Shown here one piece after another: positions 1-8,907 of a stretch of DNA of 34,234 nucleotides. The stretch spans positions 1 to 34,234 of the forward strand of contig PWRF01000193.1 of NCBI GenBank assembly GCA_003556325.1, written 5' to 3'. Both the position numbers and the translations under genes were made by a program. Under the pieces are notes generated by a model. That model was not told the origin of the DNA. It saw nothing but the letters and a program-made list of their open reading frames with translations, and made no database searches. The stretch's first letter is position 1. Each line of letters begins with the position of its first letter. The stretch comes from Bacteroidales bacterium. GTDB taxonomy: Bacteria > Bacteroidota > Bacteroidia > Bacteroidales > UBA7960.

Positions 1-2443
1 CTACTGCCTGATCTTGCAGCGACTCTTCAACAGGCATATATTTGCTTGCGTATTTCTGAAGGGTTCTTTTCAGAAGAACCGGGTTTAGCGGTTTAGCCAG
101 GAAGTCATCCATGCCTGCTTTCAGGCATTTCTCTTTTTCCTTTTTTGTCGCACCCGCCGTAAGAGCAATTATTGGGATATGCCCGCCTTGTTTCTTTTCT
201 TTACTCCGGATACGCCTGGTCGCCTCAAGACCATCCATCACCGGCATTTGAATATCCATAAAGATCATATCAACAGGTTTGCGCCGGGACAACATGTCCA
301 GTGCCTCTTTTCCCGTCGAAGCCTCCAAAATGACAGCGCCTGGGATTATTTCCCCGATGACAGCCCTGGTCAGCTCCATGTTCAATGGCACATCTTCCGC
401 AAGCAACAAAACAGGCTGTTTGCCAATAGCAGGCGCCTGATCCGCAATCTCTTCAGCAACTTCCGCGGGTTCCGGATCTGAAGGGCCATTTTGAAGATGT
501 TGCAGATGAAAGAACAGTTCGTCTGATTTTACCGGTTTGACAAGCTTACTGGTTACACCCAGTTTCCTGCACTCATTATGGACCCGGTTGTCATCGGCTG
601 AGCTGTATAACAAAATAACCGGTTGCTGACCGGCAGGGATGTTGAGGTTTTGCCTGATCATGCGTATTGTTTCCAGCCCGTCGAGTACCGGCATGTGATG
701 GTCAATTATGACCACATCAAAGCGGTTTTTCGATTTCGCCAGCACCTGCAAAGCTGCCAGGCCGCTTTTGCTGAATGTGCAATGAATTCCCCAGTTGGAT
801 AGAATCTGCCTCAGTATCATCCGGCTGCGGTCGTTATCATCGACCACCAGGACGCGCCTGATCTCGCCCAGGTCTTTGGTGTCTTGTTTTTCACCTTGCT
901 CAAAAGCTGTTTCGATCTCAAAAAAGAAGGTGGAGCCCTTGCCTTCCTCGCTATCCACCTGAAGCGTCCCCTTCATTTTATCAACGATCAGTTTCGAGAT
1001 CTGCAAACCCAGGCCGGTCCCGCTGTAGCGCCTGGTGGGGGAGGAGTCGGCCTGGTAAAAGGCATCGAATAACTTTTTGTGTTTGGACTTCTCAATGCCT
1101 ATGCCGGTGTCTCTCACGGAGAACCGAAACCTGCCCCGGTTTTTGGTTTTTTTGGAAAACTCCAGTTTGAGCTCTATCTCACCTTCTTCGGTAAATTTCA
1201 CTGCATTACCCAATAGGTTCACCAAAACCTGCTTCAGCCTGATCGCATCGGTTATAGCATAAGAAGGAACATCCGGTTCTATGTTCAGCAACAACTCCAA
1301 CCCCTTTTCGGATGCTTTGTGTTTCAGAATATCGGTGACCTGGGCTGCTAACACAACGATATCGGTTTTCACCGGTTCGAGTTCGAGCTTACCTGATTCA
1401 ATTTTGGAGAGATCCAGGATGTCACTGACCACATCCAGCAGCATGTGAGCAGATATGTTTGCATTATCCAGGTATTGTTTTTGAAGAGTGTTTAATGGAG
1501 TGTTCCTTAGTAGATCAGTGAACCCGATCACTGCATTTATGGGTGTGCGTATTTCGTGACTCATATTGGCAAGGAACTCCGATTTAGCCTTATTTGCAGC
1601 CTGTGCTTCCTCCCTGGCCCTGATAATGGCTTTTTCAGATTTCTTCTTTTCACTGATGTCGAGGATGAAACCGTCGAGATACCCTACTTCACCGTCCAGC
1701 TCACAAACCGCACGGCCTTTTTCGTTAACCCAAAGGATGTTCCCATCCCTGTGACAAATCCTGTATTCTATGTCCCAGGCTCTGTTTTCGGCAATGGCAG
1801 ATTGAATGCGGTGCGACACATAGGCCTGGTCTTCTTTATGAATGATGCTTTCAAAGGTGCGGACTGCACTTTCGATAAAATCGCTGACCGGATAACCGGT
1901 AAAGGCTTCTGCGATATCACTCAGGAAGAGCATGGTCCAGTCTTTATCACTTCTGCACCTGTAAGTAACACCGGGGATGTTCTCTACAAGCGACTGGTAC
2001 TGGTCACGGGTCCTCCTGATCTCATCCTGCGTACGCTTGCGTTCTGAAATATCTCTTTGAATGCCCACATAGCCCGTAGTTTTCCCGGATTGATCCACCA
2101 TGGGCATCACCTTGTATTCACAGTGAAAGGTGCTGCCATCCTTGCGCTTATTCAGAGATTCGCCAATGTATACCCTGCCTTCTGATACGGTATTGTATAT
2201 TGCCTGCTGGATGGTGGCAGCCATGGGTTCAGCATTAAATATATCTGGTTTTTTCCCGGCAAGTTCGTCAAAATGATAACCAAACAGTTCCAGGGCCGCC
2301 CTGTTGGCATAGTTTATTCTGAACTGCAGGTCGGTGGCAATCACCGAATCTGAGATGTTATCCACAATGGTGCTCTGAAACTCAAGTTGCTGCTCTTTAC
2401 TTTCAAAAGCAGAATGCGATATATCAGGCCTGTATCTTTTCAT
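1..2443 (-). CDS. Hybrid sensor histidine kinase, 3' end truncated by the window edge (PAS-PAS-HisKA-HATPase-REC-REC)
   Basis: Open minus frame from ATG at 2443 (MKRYRPDISHSAFESKEQQLEFQSTIVDNISDSVIATDLQ...) to the window edge; not in the ORF track because it has no stop in the window. H-box 'KSEFLANMSHEIRTPINAVIGFTDLL', N-box 'LVNLLGNAVKFT', G-boxes 'DTGIGI' and 'GTGLGL', two receiver domains ('VLVVDDND...VVIIDHHMPVLDG' and 'VLLLAEDVPLNMEL...MIFMDIQMPVMDGLEATRRIR'). Confidence 0.95.
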   Translation of the reverse strand, partial: MKRYRPDISHSAFESKEQQLEFQSTIVDNISDSVIATDLQFRINYANRAALELFGYHFDELAGKKPDIFNAEPMAATIQQAIYNTVSEGRVYIGESLNKRKDGSTFHCEYKVMPMVDQSGKTTGYVGIQRDISERKRTQDEIRRTRDQYQSLVENIPGVTYRCRSDKDWTMLFLSDIAEAFTGYPVSDFIESAVRTFESIIHKEDQAYVSHRIQSAIAENRAWDIEYRICHRDGNILWVNEKGRAVCELDGEVGYLDGFILDISEKKKSEKAIIRAREEAQAANKAKSEFLANMSHEIRTPINAVIGFTDLLRNTPLNTLQKQYLDNANISAHMLLDVVSDILDLSKIESGKLELEPVKTDIVVLAAQVTDILKHKASEKGLELLLNIEPDVPSYAITDAIRLKQVLVNLLGNAVKFTEEGEIELKLEFSKKTKNRGRFRFSVRDTGIGIEKSKHKKLFDAFYQADSSPTRRYSGTGLGLQISKLIVDKMKGTLQVDSEEGKGSTFFFEIETAFEQGEKQDTKDLGEIRRVLVVDDNDRSRMILRQILSNWGIHCTFSKSGLAALQVLAKSKNRFDVVIIDHHMPVLDGLETIRMIRQNLNIPAGQQPVILLYSSADDNRVHNECRKLGVTSKLVKPVKSDELFFHLQHLQNGPSDPEPAEVAEEIADQAPAIGKQPVLLLAEDVPLNMELTRAVIGEIIPGAVILEASTGKEALDMLSRRKPVDMIFMDIQMPVMDGLEATRRIRSKEKKQGGHIPIIALTAGATKKEKEKCLKAGMDDFLAKPLNPVLLKRTLQKYASKYMPVEESLQDQAV

Positions 2444-2459
2444 TTGTTTCCTGGATTAT

Positions 2460-2522
2460 AAATCTGAGAAAAGCCATTTATTTTTGCTTGCGCAAGAAGA
2501 ATGACCCCGGCATCTCAGATTT
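2460..2522 (-). promoter_or_regulatory. Concentric inverted repeat in the 5' leader of the histidine kinase gene
   Basis: Perfect 10-bp arms AAATCTGAGA (2460-2469) and TCTCAGATTT (2513-2522); inner palindrome CTTGCGCAAG (2487-2496) shares the same centre. Lies 16 nt upstream of the ATG at 2443. Confidence 0.5.
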
Positions 2523-2723
2523 GGCTTACACAAGGCAAACTTAGGAATTTTTTCCGGAGGGTGATGTCAGTCGCTGCAGACATTCTCAGCCAGGGGCTTT
2601 CAGGTCGATTCGCCACTGCCGTCATCCGGATATGCAAAAACTGATTTGCCTGTACGCAGATATATGCTTACCTTGTGACGCCCCGGGTGACTGAAGATCC
2701 GGTGCAATGTATTAAACCTCAGC

Positions 2724-3680
2724 ATGATGGAGCAAGAATCCACCGAATACAAGTACCTGTTTGGGCCTGTCCCCTCGCGCCGGCTGGGTATGTCGCTGGG
2801 GGTCGACCTGGTGCCTGCCAAGGTCTGCTCGCTCGACTGTGTCTATTGCGAAGCAGGGAAAACCACGCATCATACCCTGGAAAGGAAGGAATACATCCCA
2901 TATGAAAAGATCACCGGGGAACTTAAGCATTATTTCGCCCACCAGCCCGACCCCGATTACATCACGTTCTCGGGCTACGGGGAGCCGACATTGAATAGCC
3001 GCATCGGCGATGTGCTCGACTTTATCAAGGAGCATAAACCCGGAATACCTGTGGCCTTGCTGACCAACGGCACCCTCTTTTCCGACCCGGAAGTCCGCGC
3101 CGCCGTCTCCCGTGCCGACCTCATCCTGCCTTCGCTCGATGCCGTTACCGACGAGGTGTTTCACAAGATCAACAGGCCTGCCACGAAGCTCTCCGTAAAA
3201 CAGCACATCCGGGGCCTGATCGACTTCAGCAACGACTACAAGGGAAAGATCTGGCTGGAGGTGTTCATCCTGCCCGGGTATAACGACACAAGGTCAGAGT
3301 TGCTCGCCATGAAAGAGGTGATCAAACGTATTGCCCCGGAGATTGTGCAGTTAAACACCCTCGACCGCCCCGGCACCGAAAAGGGACTCCGCGGCGCCAC
3401 CAAACAGGAACTGCAGCATGTAGCAGATCTGTGGGGGCTTGAAAACGTGAGCATTATTGCTGCCAGTGCCAACAGGAAAGATACAAAAGCCTACCGAAAA
3501 GACCACGAAAACGCCATCCTCGAAACCATATCCAGAAGGCCCTGTACGGTGGATGACCTCATCTCCATCCTGGGCATCCCTTCCCCCGAGATCAGCAAAT
3601 ACCTCAGCGCACTCGAAGCTGGTGGACGCATCGAATCAGAAAGACTTGAAAGGGGCGTCTTTTACAAAAGGAAAACATAA
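2724..3680 (+). CDS. Radical SAM protein (COG0731-like) with a C-terminal winged-helix-like domain
   Basis: 318-aa ORF; CxxxCxxC motif in 'LVPAKVCSLDCVYCEAGKTT'; 'FSGYGEPTLN' motif; C-terminal 'ENAILETISRRPCTVDDLISILGIPSPEISKYLSALEAGGRIESERLERGVFYKRK' resembles a wHTH. Confidence 0.88.
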   Translation: MMEQESTEYKYLFGPVPSRRLGMSLGVDLVPAKVCSLDCVYCEAGKTTHHTLERKEYIPYEKITGELKHYFAHQPDPDYITFSGYGEPTLNSRIGDVLDFIKEHKPGIPVALLTNGTLFSDPEVRAAVSRADLILPSLDAVTDEVFHKINRPATKLSVKQHIRGLIDFSNDYKGKIWLEVFILPGYNDTRSELLAMKEVIKRIAPEIVQLNTLDRPGTEKGLRGATKQELQHVADLWGLENVSIIAASANRKDTKAYRKDHENAILETISRRPCTVDDLISILGIPSPEISKYLSALEAGGRIESERLERGVFYKRKT

Positions 3681-3870
3681 GGCCCTGTATTGCCGTGGAT
3701 CTGACTACACGTATTTCCAGGGATCATCGTTAACCTCTGGAAACGTGAACTAACAAAAGCCTCCCCGGCAAATGATCACAACCTTTTAATCAAGGCGCTT
3801 GATTCGTGGCTATCCAACAAAAATTTGTTTCGTGCCAACAGACAATCTCATCAATAACGCTTTACCCAAA

Positions 3871-3900
3871 AAGGAAAAAGCCCCGCATGTTGGGGGCTTA
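3871..3900 (-). terminator. Rho-independent terminator downstream of the AbgT-family gene
   Basis: Minus strand AAGCCCC-cAACATGC-GGGGCTT followed by TTTCCTTTTT; 7-bp stem at 3878-3884/3893-3899, about 30 nt after the AbgT stop. Confidence 0.8.
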
Positions 3901-3928
3901 ATGGTACGCTAACCTGCTGTATCTTCGT

Positions 3929-5470
3929 CTAGTTGATGTAAATCGGGCCATCCGGTCCCAGCGGAATTCCCAGCCATACCCACAGCATCAGCGTGGCAAT
4001 CCAGACGATCCCGAGGATCACGGTATAGGGCAGCATTGTGGCAATGATGGTTCCTATGCCGTACTTCTCGTCGTACTTTTGAGCGAAGGTCACAATAAGG
4101 GCAAAATAGCTCATCATGGGGGTTACCAGGTTTGTCAGGCTGTCTCCGATACGGAATGCGGCCTGGGTAATGCCCGGATGGTAGGCGTTATCGAGCAGCA
4201 TCAGCATGGGGATGAACACCGGTGCGATGATGGCCCATTTGGCGGATGCACTTCCCATGAAAAGGTTAATAAAGGCTGAGAGCAATACAAAAGCGGCAAT
4301 CAGCACCGGGCCGGTAAACCCTATATCGCTTAGCCCGGAAGCACCTTTGATGGCGATGATCAGTCCCAGGTTCGATTCGTTGAAGAAGTAGACAAACTGG
4401 GCTGCGAAGAACACCAGGACGATATAGCCGCCCATTCCGCTCATTGACTTGATGATATGTTTCATCATGTCTTTGTCGTTGCGGATGGTTCCGACCACGA
4501 TCCCGTAAACGAGGGCAGGAAAGAAAAAGAAGAGCATGATGCCTATGATGATGCCGTCGAAGAAGGGCGAGTGCAGCACCGAGCCGGTTTCCGGGTTCCG
4601 GAAGATGCCGTTGGCCGGCACTACTGTTAGTGCCAGCAGGATCAGGAAGAATATCGCTGTGATAGCGGCCCAGCGCAGTCCTTTTTTCTCCCGGGGGGTA
4701 AGCTGCTCTATGGCAAACCTCTCTGCAGGCCCATCGTACTTGCCCAGGCGCGGCTCCACTATTCTTTCTGTGACCCAGACACCTACAAAGAGTACGACGA
4801 AGCTGGAAATGATCATAAAGTAATAGTTTACTGCCGGGTTAACCACCATTTCAGGGTCGATCAGCTGTGCCGCCGATGTGGAGATCCCTGCCAGGATGGG
4901 GTCAATTGAACCTATGAAGAAATTGGCCCCAAAGCCTCCGCTTACCCCGCAGAAGGCGGCGGCAAGGCCCGCCATGGGATGTCGTCCAATGCCATGGAAT
5001 ATCATGGCCCCCAAAGGAATGAGTATGACATACCCGGCTTCCACTGCCAGCCCGGATATGATCCCTGCCAGTACCACAGCGCCTGTGATAAGCTTGGGAG
5101 GGGCACCCAGTACCAGTGCACGTATCATGATGGCAAAAAGCCCGGTGCCTTCGGCCAGCCCGATCCCCACCATAACTACCAGCACATATCCCAGGGGAGG
5201 GAACCTGAGGAAGTTATCCAGGATATTGGTGTATATCCAGCGTATGCCATCACCACTCAGCAAATTTTTGACAGTGACCACCGTTCCGTCTACCGGATGC
5301 GTGGCCGAAACATTTGCCCAGTAGGTGATGGCGGAAATAATCAGCACTATTCCGGCCAGCATGGCAAATATGGTGGCCGGGTGCGGCAGCCTGTTCCCTA
5401 TGATCTCAATCCAGTCAAGCGACTTGCGAAATACCTTCTTCGTACTCTTCTTGATCTTAGTCAGTGCCAT
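3929..5470 (-). CDS. AbgT family transporter (p-aminobenzoyl-glutamate transporter family)
   Basis: 513-aa polytopic protein; N-terminal 'LDWIEIIGNRLPHPATIFAMLAGIVLI', 'SGLAVEAGYVILIPLGAMIFHGIGRHPMAGLAAAFCGVSGGFGANFF' and 'NLFMGSASAKWAIIAPVFIPMLM' are typical of AbgT. Confidence 0.92.
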   Translation of the reverse strand: MALTKIKKSTKKVFRKSLDWIEIIGNRLPHPATIFAMLAGIVLIISAITYWANVSATHPVDGTVVTVKNLLSGDGIRWIYTNILDNFLRFPPLGYVLVVMVGIGLAEGTGLFAIMIRALVLGAPPKLITGAVVLAGIISGLAVEAGYVILIPLGAMIFHGIGRHPMAGLAAAFCGVSGGFGANFFIGSIDPILAGISTSAAQLIDPEMVVNPAVNYYFMIISSFVVLFVGVWVTERIVEPRLGKYDGPAERFAIEQLTPREKKGLRWAAITAIFFLILLALTVVPANGIFRNPETGSVLHSPFFDGIIIGIMLFFFFPALVYGIVVGTIRNDKDMMKHIIKSMSGMGGYIVLVFFAAQFVYFFNESNLGLIIAIKGASGLSDIGFTGPVLIAAFVLLSAFINLFMGSASAKWAIIAPVFIPMLMLLDNAYHPGITQAAFRIGDSLTNLVTPMMSYFALIVTFAQKYDEKYGIGTIIATMLPYTVILGIVWIATLMLWVWLGIPLGPDGPIYIN

Positions 5471-5535
5471 TCAGATGTTTGGTTTGAAGTTAAAAAAACA
5501 AAGCCGTATCAATGTGTGGTTCTGAAATACCAGGG

Positions 5536-7563
5536 TTACCATCCCAGGATCGACTCGGGATATTTGGGTGGTTTTTCATCGCGCGGCTTGTCAAGCCTCA
5601 GGTAGTGGTCGAACCACTCCATGGTGCGCACGATATAGTCGAGGCGATGCACGTTTCTTGCATTGCCATGCCCTTCGTTCTGGTACCAGATGAGTCGTAC
5701 AGGTGCGTTCCCATGCAGTTTGAGGGCACGGTACATCTCCAGTCCCTGCGACGGGTGTACGCGCGGGTCGGCATCGCCATGAAGGACGAGGGTGGGAGTG
5801 AGGCTCTGGTGGGCATATTTCACCGGGCTGCGGCTGTAAACGTCCTGCCAGTCTTCGTGTGTCCAGTATCCCCAGTGCACATAATAGTCTTCGTAAGGGA
5901 TGTCGGTGGTGTTTCTTTTGGATACCTGGTTGGATATGCCTACAAACATTACCGAGGCCGCGAAACGGTCGGTATGCTTTGTGGCCGACCAGGCGGCAAA
6001 ATATCCGCCATACGAACCGCCGCCAATACCTACGCGGTCTATATCCACATATCCAATTTCGATAAGATGGTCGATGCCGTCAATTACGTCGTCGTATTCA
6101 ACACCGACAAGGTCGCCGTAGCCTGCCATGGTAAAGTCCACACCACGGCCTGAGCTGGCACGGTAGTTAGGCATGAACAAAAAGTAGTTGCGTGCGGCGG
6201 CTACCTGCCCCCATGTGCCGTAAGACGTGACCCATCCGTTCTGAACGGCTGCCTCAGGGCCACCGTGGATGTAGACGATCATCGGGTATGTCTGGCCTTC
6301 TTCATAGTCCACGGGGTATAGCAACACACCGTCGATATCCATGCCGTCGCGGGCCTCATAGGTAATGGTCTTCTGCTCGGCGAGACGAATATCTTCCAGC
6401 CATTCGTTGTGATTTGTGTGCCTGACAAGCTCTTCGTCATCGAGGGTAAAGGTAAAAAGCTCGCTGGGGTGCTGCCAGGTGTTGGCCGCCATGACCACCA
6501 CCCCGTCAAGGTATTGGAAGCGGCCAAAAACAATGGTTTCAGGTTCGATCAGTATGGTCCTCTCTTCCTCATCCAGCAGCTGCTTGCTCAGTACAATGTC
6601 GTTACGCTCTTCGGCTGCATAGAGCAGGGTGTTGTCGTTTTTCCAGGCAAAGTCGATCACGCTGAGCTCCATGCCTTCCACGTAATTTCTCAGCTCTTCA
6701 AATGTTTTTTCGGTATCGACGTCCATCACGAAAAGGCTCCCCTCAACAGAGTCTTCCAGCTTGCTGGCACCGCGGAATGCCAGCTTTGACCCGTCGGGGC
6801 TGAACTCCATGTTGGCCAGCTTCCCGGGGTTGTCCATGATCTTTTCCACGTCACCAGTTTCCAGGTCTACCAGGTGGATGCGCTTGAACATGTAGCTGTC
6901 GTCAACGAGATTGCGGGGTGCAATGGCTGCAGCCGCATAGCGCCCGCCGGGGCTCAGTACGAAATCAAATACCGTCATATCTTCTGTTACCTGGCGCGTA
7001 TCGTGGCTTTCGATCTCATAAACATACAGGTTGCGGTGCACCCATTCTTCTTCATAAACTTCGATCTCTATGCCTTTGTCACGGAACTCCCCGCGCATGG
7101 GGTCTTGTTCGGATGTGGCTGTAATGGCGAGCGACGCCTCGTCGATAAATGCATAACTCAGCACAGAAGAAGTGTGTTCGGTAAGAGTGTATGGCTCACC
7201 TCCGCGCAAACTCATTGCATATACTTGCACATAAGGGTTTTCAGGCAGATTGGCTCTGAAAGTAACGGCATCGCCGGCGGGAGTCCACCCGATGTTAAAA
7301 ACCTGGCGTTGCCCGGTCATAAAGGGCAGAATCTCATCGTTCTGAATGTCATAAACATACAGCTCCCGGTAGTCACCTCCTGCTGAGTGTGTGAAAGGCC
7401 GCGGCACATGCAGGGTAAAAGCTATATACTCCTGGTTGGGCGACATGGCAACCTCAGCGACCGATCTCAGGTCGAACATGTTGTGGGTGGTCAGCACATC
7501 ATCGGCTTTTGCCAGTGAGGCCGACAAAATCAATACAGTAAAGATCAGGGCAATTTGACGCAT
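5536..7563 (-). CDS. Secreted S9 family peptidase (prolyl oligopeptidase / acylaminoacyl-peptidase-like)
   Basis: 675-aa ORF with N-terminal signal peptide, beta-propeller-like repeats ('SPNQEYIAF', 'SPGGRYAAA', 'SPDGSKLAF'), nucleophile motif 'GIGGGSYGGYFAAW', and C-terminal 'HGDADPRV' and 'NEGHG'. Confidence 0.93.
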   Translation of the reverse strand: MRQIALIFTVLILSASLAKADDVLTTHNMFDLRSVAEVAMSPNQEYIAFTLHVPRPFTHSAGGDYRELYVYDIQNDEILPFMTGQRQVFNIGWTPAGDAVTFRANLPENPYVQVYAMSLRGGEPYTLTEHTSSVLSYAFIDEASLAITATSEQDPMRGEFRDKGIEIEVYEEEWVHRNLYVYEIESHDTRQVTEDMTVFDFVLSPGGRYAAAAIAPRNLVDDSYMFKRIHLVDLETGDVEKIMDNPGKLANMEFSPDGSKLAFRGASKLEDSVEGSLFVMDVDTEKTFEELRNYVEGMELSVIDFAWKNDNTLLYAAEERNDIVLSKQLLDEEERTILIEPETIVFGRFQYLDGVVVMAANTWQHPSELFTFTLDDEELVRHTNHNEWLEDIRLAEQKTITYEARDGMDIDGVLLYPVDYEEGQTYPMIVYIHGGPEAAVQNGWVTSYGTWGQVAAARNYFLFMPNYRASSGRGVDFTMAGYGDLVGVEYDDVIDGIDHLIEIGYVDIDRVGIGGGSYGGYFAAWSATKHTDRFAASVMFVGISNQVSKRNTTDIPYEDYYVHWGYWTHEDWQDVYSRSPVKYAHQSLTPTLVLHGDADPRVHPSQGLEMYRALKLHGNAPVRLIWYQNEGHGNARNVHRLDYIVRTMEWFDHYLRLDKPRDEKPPKYPESILGW

Positions 7564-7632
7564 GATTTCTGGGTTTTGGTGTATACAATAAATACTGGGT
7601 TATAGTTAGGATGGCCACAAAAATAATGATTT

Positions 7633-8568
7633 TTAACAAACAGCCTTTGAGGTGATAAAAACACCGGCACCGGGAAATTTTTTCCGGATGCGGTACACCG
7701 GCGGAGAAGAAGGGAATAGTCCGTAAACTGCTGATCCTGTACCGCTCAGGGAGGAATAGACAGCCCCGTGATCCAGCAACGTATCGCGAATAGTCTGCAG
7801 TTGCGGATAATGCTCAAAAAGCACTTCTTCAAATCGGTTTTTTATGGATGATTGCCACCCGGCTACGGGCAGCTGCGAAAGGTCACGAAGCGATTGCCCG
7901 GGCCGTTTTGGGGTGATCCTGCCATAAGCCCATGAGGTGCTGATGTGCAAAGGGGGGACAACTATCAAAATGTTGAACCTTTCCAATTCAGTGAGCTGTA
8001 TGCCTGTCAGTGTGTGTCCCCTCCCGGTGGCAAGCATAGCGCTTTTCCGGAGAAAGAACGGACAATCGCTGCCAATGTCTTCTGCAAATTGGGTCAGCTG
8101 CCGGGTGCTTAACCCCAGGCGAAACATGTGGTTCAGCACGGTGAGCATATGGGCTGCGTCGGAACTTCCCCCTCCCAGGCCCGCCCCGGGGGGTATTCTC
8201 TTGTGCAAACGGATGCTTACCGCAGGAAGGTCGGGAAAACTGCTTTTAAGTCTTTCATAGGCAAGCAAACACAGATTGGACGAAACCTCTCCCGGAATGG
8301 GGATCCCGCTTGCAGACAGAGTTGTTTTTCCGGCCGGTGACGGGTTCACTTCAAGGGTGTCGGAAAGGGAAACAGGAACGAGTATGGTCTCAATTTCATG
8401 ATCCCCTGCCGCCGGATCCGGTTCAGGTATCAAGCCGGACTCCGGTTGGTTCTGGAAAGATGTATCAGCTGCCTCTTTGCCACCCCATTTGCCAACTACC
8501 TGGAGGCCTATGTTTATTTTGGCATGGGGGTGGACTTTCATGTGTGACGGTTTTACCTGTAACCTCAT
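7633..8568 (-). CDS. ispE: 4-diphosphocytidyl-2-C-methyl-D-erythritol kinase (likely start MKVHPHAKINIGL at 8541)
   Basis: GHMP kinase motifs 'HAKINIGLQVVGK', 'IPPGAGLGGGSSDAAHML', 'GSDCPFFL', 'SLSGTGSAVYGLF'. Confidence 0.92.
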   Translation of the reverse strand: MRLQVKPSHMKVHPHAKINIGLQVVGKWGGKEAADTSFQNQPESGLIPEPDPAAGDHEIETILVPVSLSDTLEVNPSPAGKTTLSASGIPIPGEVSSNLCLLAYERLKSSFPDLPAVSIRLHKRIPPGAGLGGGSSDAAHMLTVLNHMFRLGLSTRQLTQFAEDIGSDCPFFLRKSAMLATGRGHTLTGIQLTELERFNILIVVPPLHISTSWAYGRITPKRPGQSLRDLSQLPVAGWQSSIKNRFEEVLFEHYPQLQTIRDTLLDHGAVYSSLSGTGSAVYGLFPSSPPVYRIRKKFPGAGVFITSKAVC

Positions 8569-8589
8569 GAACGTTCAGGGGGCTTATCG

Positions 8590-8627
8590 GATTCATACCT
8601 GCAGCCCGGGCACTGCAGGTATGGATC
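8590..8627. repeat. Near-perfect 15-bp inverted repeat with 8-nt loop
   Basis: GATTCATACCTGCAG-CCCGGGCA-CTGCAGGTATGGATC; one mismatch (T-G) in the 15-bp arms. Lies immediately upstream of the ispE start on the minus strand and overlaps copy 1 of the 48-bp repeat. Confidence 0.75.
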
Positions 8628-8844
8628 GTTGTTTGATGCTTTAACTCTTAAGCCCGGGCACTGCAGCTACTGATCGATGTTTGTTGCCTCATCTTTGCTC
8701 CCCGGGCACTGCAGCTGCGGATCGATGTTTGTTGCCTCATCTTTGCTCCCCGGGCGCTGCAGCTGCGGATCGATGTTTGTTGCCTTATCTTTGCACCCCG
8801 GGCACTGCAGCTGCGGATCGATGATTGCTGCTTCATCTGCGCAG
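8605..8844. repeat. 48-bp tandem repeat array: five clear copies plus degenerate continuation to about 8892
   Basis: CCCGGGC(A/G)CTGCAG starts at 8605, 8653, 8701, 8749 and 8797 (exact 48-bp period); degenerate CCCAGG at 8845. Core unit CCCGGGCACTGCAGCTGCGGATCGATGTTTGTTGCCTCATCTTTGCTC. Copies 2-4 are almost identical. Confidence 0.95.
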
Positions 8845-8907
8845 CCCAGGTGCGCGACAACTAATTGTTATTCAGCGCTTAATCCCGGAAGCCCAGGCGC
8901 CCGAAGG

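Noticed and set aside
3789-3803. ATCAAG-GCG-CTTGAT palindrome downstream of the radical SAM gene
   Set aside because: Short arms with a 3-nt loop and no T-tract; not distinguishable from chance.
8590-8892. Possible CRISPR array
   Set aside because: Head-to-tail repeats with no unique spacers and no cas genes in the window; this is a minisatellite-type tandem array.
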